DNA of 64,000 bases, from NCBI GenBank assembly GCA_964493695.1, contig CAZBPG010000004.1:1-64000 (forward strand), read 5' to 3'. The notes under the pieces were generated by a model that did not search any database, had not been told where the DNA came from, and was given only the letters and a program-made list of their open reading frames with translations. Positions 59,828 through 64,000 of this stretch are shown piece by piece. Position 1 is the first letter of the stretch. Every line of letters begins with the position of its first letter. Both the position numbers and the translations under genes were made by a program. Origin of the DNA: Bog-950 sp964493695. GTDB lineage: Bacteria > Bacteroidota > Bacteroidia > Chitinophagales > LD1.

Positions 59828-62209
59828 ATGAAGAAAACTTTTCTCCTTTCAATTTTGGCCTTTGCGTTTCAGTTTATGGAGGCCAAAGATTTGCGTGGAG
59901 ACACTATAGATATTCGCTCGTATGTTCTGAAACTGGATTTGTCGGATTTTACCGGAAAGGTTTTAAAGGGCGATGCCGTTATCGGTATAAAAGCAAAGAT
60001 GAACGGAGTGGAAGGGATTCGCCTTGACCTTCTAAAGTTGAATGTGGACTCGGTAAAGGTGAATTCTTTCAATGCCCCGTTTACTTATAATGATTCGGTG
60101 CTTGACATCAACCTGCTTACTACACTAAGCACCGGTGATTCTGCCACTCTTCAGGTCTATTATCAGGGAATCCCGTATCACGCTCCGAACGATTTTGGGG
60201 GATTTTACTGGACAAGCACCCACGCATTTAACATCGGGGTAAGTTTTCTGGGCGATCCGCATAATTACGGAAGGGTTTGGTTTCCGTGTTTCGATAATTT
60301 TGAGGTGCGTAGTTTGTATGAATTTTATGTGACGACTAAGAGCACGCATAAAGCATTTTGTAATGGTATTATGCTGGGAGTTGCAACACCCGGAGCTAAA
60401 AAAATATGGCATTGGAAACTCGGTCAGGAAATCCCTTCTTATCTCGCTTCTGTTGCGGTTTCGGATTATGCAACTGTGAATGATACAGTCAACGGGATGA
60501 ACGGAACAATTCCTGTTCAGCTGGCAGCAAATGCCAGTGATACTACTAATCTCAAAAATCTCTTCGTGCACTTGCGCGATGCTTTCCACATTCAGGAAAA
60601 TTTGTGGGGGCCATACCAATGGGACCGGGTTGGCTATTGTATTGTTCCGTTTAATGCCGGGGCTATGGAACACGCTACCAACATCGGGTTTATGAGTTAT
60701 TATTTAAATGTGCTGGCCTCAGAAGCAGAAGAAGCTATGGCGCACGAACTTTCGCACCATTGGTTCGGAAATCTCGTGACCTGTGACAGTGCCAGCGAGA
60801 TGTGGCTGAATGAAGGATGGGCACGGTATAACGAGAAATTGTTTTTGGAAAGATTGTATGGCGACTCTGCTTATAAACAAAGCATGAGAGAATTGCATGA
60901 AGATGTTTTGCATACGGCTCATGTGAGGGATGACTCTTACCTGCCGGTTAGCGGAGTGCCCACAGAATACACCTATGGAACAACGGTTTATGATAAAGGC
61001 GCTGATGTAATTCATACGCTTCGCTCTTATATGGGCGATTCGCTCTTTTTTCATTGTGTAAAAAATTTCATAGCAGACTTTTCGTGGAAGAACATGAGCA
61101 CTGCACAACTGCGCGATTATCTTTCGCAATGCTCCGGTATTAACCTGAACGATTATTTTAATGATTGGGTTTACTCGCCTGGCTTTCCGCATTTTTCGAT
61201 TGATGTACAGGCAGTGGAAGGGTTCCCGGCCGAACCGTATGAGTTGTATGCAAACGTGCATCAACGCTTGAACCATGCTCCGCACTATTACGATAATGTG
61301 CCTGTGACAATTTCATATTTCGACTCAGCCTGGCATAGAACGGATGTACATGCGATGGTAAGCGGTGAATGCACACCGGTTCATTTGTTTCAATTGTATT
61401 TTCCAATGCCTGCGTATATAGCGGTTGACTTCGATGAAAAACTTCAGGATGCCATTACCGATGAATGGAAAGTAATTTCTGACACCGGTAGCTTCGATTT
61501 CGGAACTGCAAAAATGATTTTGCAGGTAACGGCAAATACTGATTCAGGTTTAGTGCGCGTAGAACATAACTGGGTTCGCCCAGAGCCTATGCACAATAAA
61601 ATTGCGGGACTGCATTTGCACGGTAAACGTTATTGGACGATTGACGGAATCATCAATCAAAACTTTAGTGCAGATGCAAAAATTTATTTTGACGGGTCTG
61701 ATGTTTCGCTCGACTCGACTTTTATCACAAATTCCGAAGACAGTCTGGTTGTAATGTATCGCACAGATAGTTATGCTGATTGGATGGAAGCGAATTCTTT
61801 TTCTATTAGTACACAGGGGAATCCGTCTGATAAAGTTGGCTTTGTAACTGTTCACGGAGTTAGTAAAGGACAATATTGTTTAGCTATCCGGAATTCTGCT
61901 TTGCCGGATACTGCTGCCAGTGAAAGCGATTGTTTCGTTGTTACGTCTGTAAACGACTTTGAAAGCAAAAATGAATTTCAGCTTTCTCCGAACCCAACTA
62001 ATGAAAGTGTAGTAGTAAGTTTTGAAAAAAACATTTTCAATACAGCAGAGTTGTTTGATTTAGCCGGAAGAAAGCTTTTGGAGCAGAACATTTCCATGAC
62101 ACAAAGCTCAGTTCAATTGAAGTTGAAGAATTTTCAAAACGGAGTTTATCTTGTAACATTGATCGGTAATAACACCGGCAGAATTTCAAAAAAAATAATC
62201 AAGCAGTGA
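59828..62209 (+). CDS. Secreted M1 family aminopeptidase, T9SS type A
   Basis: 793 aa. Signal peptide (LSILAFAFQFMEA). The catalytic domain shows the GAMEH exopeptidase motif near residue 280 and HELSHHWFGNL with the downstream NEGWARYNE, giving the zinc ligands H-E-x2-H-x18-E. The C-terminus is a type A T9SS sorting domain (LSPNPTNESVVVSFEK, FDLAGRKLLEQ, KLKNFQNGVYLVTL). It therefore acts outside the cell or on its surface, removing N-terminal residues from peptides. The ATG at 59828 gives the signal peptide directly. Its TGA overlaps the next ATG. Confidence 0.93.
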   Translation: MKKTFLLSILAFAFQFMEAKDLRGDTIDIRSYVLKLDLSDFTGKVLKGDAVIGIKAKMNGVEGIRLDLLKLNVDSVKVNSFNAPFTYNDSVLDINLLTTLSTGDSATLQVYYQGIPYHAPNDFGGFYWTSTHAFNIGVSFLGDPHNYGRVWFPCFDNFEVRSLYEFYVTTKSTHKAFCNGIMLGVATPGAKKIWHWKLGQEIPSYLASVAVSDYATVNDTVNGMNGTIPVQLAANASDTTNLKNLFVHLRDAFHIQENLWGPYQWDRVGYCIVPFNAGAMEHATNIGFMSYYLNVLASEAEEAMAHELSHHWFGNLVTCDSASEMWLNEGWARYNEKLFLERLYGDSAYKQSMRELHEDVLHTAHVRDDSYLPVSGVPTEYTYGTTVYDKGADVIHTLRSYMGDSLFFHCVKNFIADFSWKNMSTAQLRDYLSQCSGINLNDYFNDWVYSPGFPHFSIDVQAVEGFPAEPYELYANVHQRLNHAPHYYDNVPVTISYFDSAWHRTDVHAMVSGECTPVHLFQLYFPMPAYIAVDFDEKLQDAITDEWKVISDTGSFDFGTAKMILQVTANTDSGLVRVEHNWVRPEPMHNKIAGLHLHGKRYWTIDGIINQNFSADAKIYFDGSDVSLDSTFITNSEDSLVVMYRTDSYADWMEANSFSISTQGNPSDKVGFVTVHGVSKGQYCLAIRNSALPDTAASESDCFVVTSVNDFESKNEFQLSPNPTNESVVVSFEKNIFNTAELFDLAGRKLLEQNISMTQSSVQLKLKNFQNGVYLVTLIGNNTGRISKKIIKQ

Positions 62210-63102
62210 TGGAAATCAGGAAGGTATCAGTAATAGGGGCGGGAACCATGGGTAACGGTATTGCGCATGTTTTTGCACAGAACAATTTTTCGGTGAATCT
62301 GGTAGATGTTTCGCAACCGGCTTTGGATAAAGCGGTGGCTACTATTACTAAGAACCTTGACCGGATGGTAGCCAAAGGGAGTATTAGCGAAGAGGTGAAA
62401 ACTGCTACACTCAAAAAACTTTCTACCAATACATCGCTCGATGTCTGCAAAGATTCGGACTTAGTGGTGGAAGCCGCTACCGAGAATGCAGACATTAAAT
62501 TGAAAATATTTAAACAACTTGATGAGTTGTGTAAACCGGAAACTATTCTTGCTTCTAATACTTCTTCTATTTCCATTACAAAAATTGGTGCTGCCACCAA
62601 GCGTGCCGATAAAGTAATCGGTATGCACTTTATGAACCCGGTTCCGCTGATGAAGCTGGTGGAAATAATAAAAGGCTATGCCACCTCTGCCGAGGTGCTA
62701 ACGCAGATTGCAGACTGCTCGAAGAAACTGGACAAGATACCGGTAGAGGTGAACGATTATCCGGGCTTTGTGGCCAACCGCATTTTAATGCCCATGATTA
62801 ACGAAGCCATTTACACTTTATACGAAGGCGTTGCCGGAGTAAACGAGATTGATACGGTAATGAAACTCGGCATGGCTCATCCCATGGGCCCTTTGCAGTT
62901 GGCAGACTTTATAGGCCTGGATGTTTGTCTGGCTATATTGAAAGTGTTGCACGAAGGTTTCGGAAACCCGAAATACGCCCCTTGTCCTTTGCTGGTGAAC
63001 ATGGTTACTGCAGCACGTTTGGGAGTTAAAACAGGCGAAGGCTTTTATAAATACGAAGCCGGCTCGAAAGAGTTGAAAGTAAGCCCTAGGTTCAATACAT
63101 AA
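62209..63102 (+). CDS. 3-hydroxyacyl-CoA dehydrogenase (3-hydroxybutyryl-CoA type)
   Basis: 297 aa. Rossmann motif VSVIGAGTMGNGIAHVFAQ at the N-terminus, SNTSSISITKI, and the catalytic-site motif IGMHFMNPVPLMKLVEII, then the C-terminal helical dimerisation domain (NRILMPMINEAIYTLYEG; HPMGPLQLADFIGLDV). Oxidises (S)-3-hydroxyacyl-CoA with NAD. Its ATG overlaps the TGA of the M1 peptidase (TGATG), so the two are translationally coupled, an odd pairing of a secreted peptidase with a cytosolic enzyme. The GTG at 62206 is not needed. Confidence 0.95.
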   Translation: MEIRKVSVIGAGTMGNGIAHVFAQNNFSVNLVDVSQPALDKAVATITKNLDRMVAKGSISEEVKTATLKKLSTNTSLDVCKDSDLVVEAATENADIKLKIFKQLDELCKPETILASNTSSISITKIGAATKRADKVIGMHFMNPVPLMKLVEIIKGYATSAEVLTQIADCSKKLDKIPVEVNDYPGFVANRILMPMINEAIYTLYEGVAGVNEIDTVMKLGMAHPMGPLQLADFIGLDVCLAILKVLHEGFGNPKYAPCPLLVNMVTAARLGVKTGEGFYKYEAGSKELKVSPRFNT

Positions 63103-63125
63103 CCCCCAACCTCTAAAGGGGGCTT
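63103..63125 (+). repeat. Stop-codon-adjacent CCCCTAAAGGGG-type element (copy 3)
   Basis: Directly after the hydroxyacyl-CoA dehydrogenase TAA comes CCCCCAACCTCTAAAGGGGG followed by CTT, a diverged version of the element seen after purS, the M24 peptidase and argS, in the same orientation relative to the stop. Confidence 0.6.
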
Positions 63126-63139
63126 AACAGCCAAATACA

Positions 63140-63180
63140 AAATACAAACAGCCAAGAGATTTTCTTGGCTGTTTGTATTT
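63140..63180. terminator. Bidirectional terminator before argS
   Basis: Perfect 18-bp arms (AAATACAAACAGCCAAGA at 63140-63157 with 63163-63180) and a 5-nt loop. It separates the converging dehydrogenase and argS genes. Confidence 0.8.
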
Positions 63181-63213
63181 AAGTCTCCCCTTTAGGGGAG
63201 ATTTAGAGGGGTG
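63170..63213 (-). repeat. Stop-codon-adjacent CCCCTAAAGGGG element (copy 4)
   Basis: On the minus strand, directly after the argS stop: CACCCCTCTAAATCT, then CTCCCCTAAAGGGGAG, then ACTT. It matches 24816-24858 with very few differences. Confidence 0.8.
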
Positions 63214-64000
63214 TTACATCTTCTCCGGTACTTCAATACCCAGCAGTTTCATAGCTTTCTTAATCACAACTCCTGTTTCATTTGATAAGGCAACGCGGAA
63301 TTTCTTTTCTTCTTCCGTTCCTGCATTCAGAATCGGAAAATCGTGATAGAATTTGTTGTAAAGCTTAGCCAGCGTATAAACATAGTTGGCTATTTCACTC
63401 GGGTCGTATTTTTCGGCAGCGGCATGAACGGTGTTTTCGTATTCGCCAAGATGAATAATGAGTTCGCGTTCAACATCACCAAGTGTTAGCTGTGTCACGG
63501 TTTCGAACTGTGGCACAGTTGTTTCCCCGGCCTTGCGCATTATCGCCTTTATCCGTGCATGTGTGTATTGAACAAAAGGACCGGTATGTCCGTGAAAGTC
63601 AATACTCTCTTCGGGATTGAAAATTATTTTCTTGTAAGGATTTACGCGCAATACAAAATATTTGAGCGCGCCAAGCCCGATGGTTTTGTAAAGTTCTTTT
63701 GCCTGCTCATCGGTAAAGCCTTCAATCTTGCCGAGTTCTTTTGTTTTCTCCTCGGCAATGCGTAACACTTCTGCAATCAAATCATCGGCATCGGCAGTTT
63801 TGCCTTCGCGGCTTTTAAAACGACCGGTGGGCGATTCTACCAAAGCATAACTCAAATGAAAAATCCCGTCTGCCCATTTCTTACCCAGCTTTTGTAAAGC
63901 CAGTTTTAAAACTTTAAAATGATAATCCTGTTCGTTGGCCACCACATAAATCATCTTCTCCATGTTGAATTCTTCGTGGCGCAGTTGAGCGGTTCCCAAA
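63214..64000 (-). CDS. argS: Arginyl-tRNA synthetase, C-terminal part (runs off window)
   Basis: About 262 codons are visible; the 5' part lies beyond 64000. The segment covers the end of the catalytic domain (LGKKWADGIFHLSYALVES, TGRFKSREGKTADADDLI, with the KFKSREG-like loop that replaces KMSKS in ArgRS) and the anticodon-binding helical domain (FVQYTHARIKAIMRKA, ALSNETGVVIKKAMKLLGI). It charges tRNA-Arg. Minus strand; the stop is followed at once by the 3'-end repeat element. Confidence 0.95.
   Translation of the reverse strand, partial: LGTAQLRHEEFNMEKMIYVVANEQDYHFKVLKLALQKLGKKWADGIFHLSYALVESPTGRFKSREGKTADADDLIAEVLRIAEEKTKELGKIEGFTDEQAKELYKTIGLGALKYFVLRVNPYKKIIFNPEESIDFHGHTGPFVQYTHARIKAIMRKAGETTVPQFETVTQLTLGDVERELIIHLGEYENTVHAAAEKYDPSEIANYVYTLAKLYNKFYHDFPILNAGTEEEKKFRVALSNETGVVIKKAMKLLGIEVPEKM

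Overview
The window looks like a chromosomal segment of a Bacteroidota bacterium, probably from the Chitinophagales/Sphingobacteriales side. The evidence is three giant type IX secretion (T9SS) adhesins with gliding-motility-type C-terminal domains, a PorP/SprF protein, a PorE-like OmpA protein, a secreted M1 peptidase with a type A sorting domain, SprB/PKD/cadherin-like repeats, promoters of the TTTG-N19-TAnnTTTG type and weak A-rich ribosome binding sites. Two runs of exactly 100 N (17311-17410 and 39773-39872) are scaffold gaps; both fall inside adhesin repeats.

Layout. 1-484: a terminator, a 41-bp tandem repeat, a perfect palindrome and the broken tail of a T9SS type A protein. 625-5535: lectin/PKD/SprB adhesin. 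5584-9772: a small CDGSH iron-sulfur protein and a tiny membrane protein, then on the minus strand a polyphosphate/phosphatase group (SixA-like, 42-aa lipoprotein, Ppk1, Ppx). 9804-14504: a metal-uptake-type island built around a ZnuD-like TonB receptor. 14564-21351 (minus): second adhesin, about 22 visible 72-aa repeats. 21535-22387: AT-rich methyltransferase and tRNA-Lys(CTT). 22481-28898: housekeeping (CDF transporter, RsmI, PurS, PssA, M24 peptidase, ATP-dependent PEP carboxykinase) plus a striking 21-bp phased repeat at 26271-26490. 28907-33321 (minus): phosphotransferase, GxxExxY protein, acyl-CoA dehydrogenase and retinol-saturase-like oxidoreductase. 33396-35451: histone-H1-like protein and three small regulator-like or unknown genes. 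35947-56422: a giant adhesin of about 6.9 thousand residues, followed by PorP/SprF and PorE-like genes. 59828-63102: secreted M1 peptidase translationally coupled to a 3-hydroxyacyl-CoA dehydrogenase. 63214-64000: 3' part of argS, running off the window.

How the genes work together. The 35947-59745 block reads as one surface module: a T9SS substrate of type B, its probable outer-membrane partner (PorP/SprF) and a peptidoglycan-anchored PorE-like protein. The leader of the giant gene carries a G8 tract, a weak promoter match and a terminator hairpin, which suggests switchable or attenuated expression. The metal island has an exact promoter and a four-copy direct-repeat operator candidate.

Main unexplained signals: (i) 21 half-units of alternating 10 and 11 bp at 26271-26490, which is exactly the DNA helical pitch; (ii) a hairpin element directly after four stop codons; (iii) a GxxExxY gene packed between two long inverted repeats; (iv) strict A-B-C higher-order domain order in the giant adhesin; (v) exact repeat periods (864 and 516 bp) that predict the true length of both assembly gaps and restore both reading frames.
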